DNA of 6,967 nucleotides from Paracoccaceae bacterium (GTDB lineage: Bacteria; Pseudomonadota; Alphaproteobacteria; Rhodobacterales; Rhodobacteraceae). Both the position numbers and the translations under genes were made by a program. Positions 6,667 through 6,967 of this stretch are shown here, piece after piece. Location: contig WFQA01000252.1 in the NCBI GenBank assembly GCA_015487255.1, positions 1 to 6,967 on the forward strand, read 5' to 3'. The number at the start of each line of letters is the position of its first letter. Positions within the stretch are counted from its first letter, which is position 1. The notes beneath the pieces are model-generated. The model searched no databases. It had not been told where the DNA came from and was given only the letters and a program-made list of their open reading frames with translations.

Positions 6667-6967
6667 ATGTATACCGGTGTTTCCAATCTTGCTTCTTTTA
6701 TGCAAATGGCACGAACCAATGTGCAGGCCAAGCTGGCAATGAACAGCGCGGGCCAAGAGGTGGCCTCGGGCCGCAAGTCGGACCTCGTGCAAGCCACGGG
6801 TGGTGATTTTGGCCCACTTTTCGCGCTGGAGCGCAACCTCAGCCAGCTTGAAATGCGGGCGGTCACCATAAGGGACGCCTCCGCCAAGGCCGCGGCGAGC
6901 CAACTCAACATGGCCAATATTCAGGATGTTTTGTCCGGTTACGGTGCCGAGCTTCTGGGCGCGACCG
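6667..6967 (+). CDS. flgL: Flagellar hook-associated protein 3 (FlgL), 5' part
   Basis: FlgL is the second hook-filament junction protein, sitting between FlgK and flagellin. Only the first 100 codons are in the window; the frame is open at the right edge. The visible protein begins MYTGVSNLASFMQMARTN and continues with helical, flagellin-like sequence, including a QEVASGRKSDL segment at about 30-40 that corresponds to the SG(K/R) motif of FlgL and flagellin N-terminal domains. The ATG directly follows the flgK TAG (TAGATG). A TGGAG (6656-6660) inside the end of flgK, six bases before the ATG, is the likely ribosome binding site, which suggests translational coupling. A flagellin is the alternative on sequence alone, but position after flgK makes FlgL much more likely. 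Confidence 0.9.
   Translation, partial: MYTGVSNLASFMQMARTNVQAKLAMNSAGQEVASGRKSDLVQATGGDFGPLFALERNLSQLEMRAVTIRDASAKAAASQLNMANIQDVLSGYGAELLGAT

Overview
This window looks like part of an alphaproteobacterial chromosome, most likely Rhodobacterales (roseobacter group). The reasons are the GC-rich composition, the gene order motB-flgE-flgK-flgL, the style of the MotB and hook proteins, and two sequences resembling binding sites for the alphaproteobacterial cell-cycle and flagellar regulator CtrA. The order and genus are inferred from memory of related genomes; no search was run.

Layout. Positions 1-102 are non-coding: a short hairpin, then a good sigma70-type promoter for a tRNA-Arg(CCG) gene at 103-179. 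A 156-base leader precedes purA (336-1628, +), adenylosuccinate synthetase of AMP synthesis. purA converges on pdxA (1779-2771, -), 4-phosphohydroxythreonine dehydrogenase of vitamin B6 synthesis; the 150 bases between them hold an 8-bp GC-rich inverted repeat but no textbook terminator. pdxA is transcribed divergently from motB (2887-3741, +), and the 115 bases between their starts contain a perfect TTAA-N7-TTAA site. After a 144-base gap with a second, one-mismatch CtrA-like site come flgE (3886-5187), flgK (5212-6666) and flgL (6667 to the window edge, incomplete).

How the genes fit together. The left half is housekeeping (a tRNA, purine and pyridoxal phosphate synthesis). The right half is late flagellar assembly: MotB anchors the stator to the cell wall, FlgE polymerises into the hook, and FlgK and FlgL form the hook-filament junction. 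flgE, flgK and flgL are tightly packed and almost certainly one transcript; motB may be read through into them or transcribed separately. No mobile element, CRISPR array, toxin, defence gene or pseudogene was seen.

I found no undescribed system. The points most worth a second look are the perfect CtrA-type box shared by the pdxA and motB starts, the second box ahead of flgE, the isolated position of pdxA, and the altered but probably still functional peptidoglycan-binding loop of MotB.
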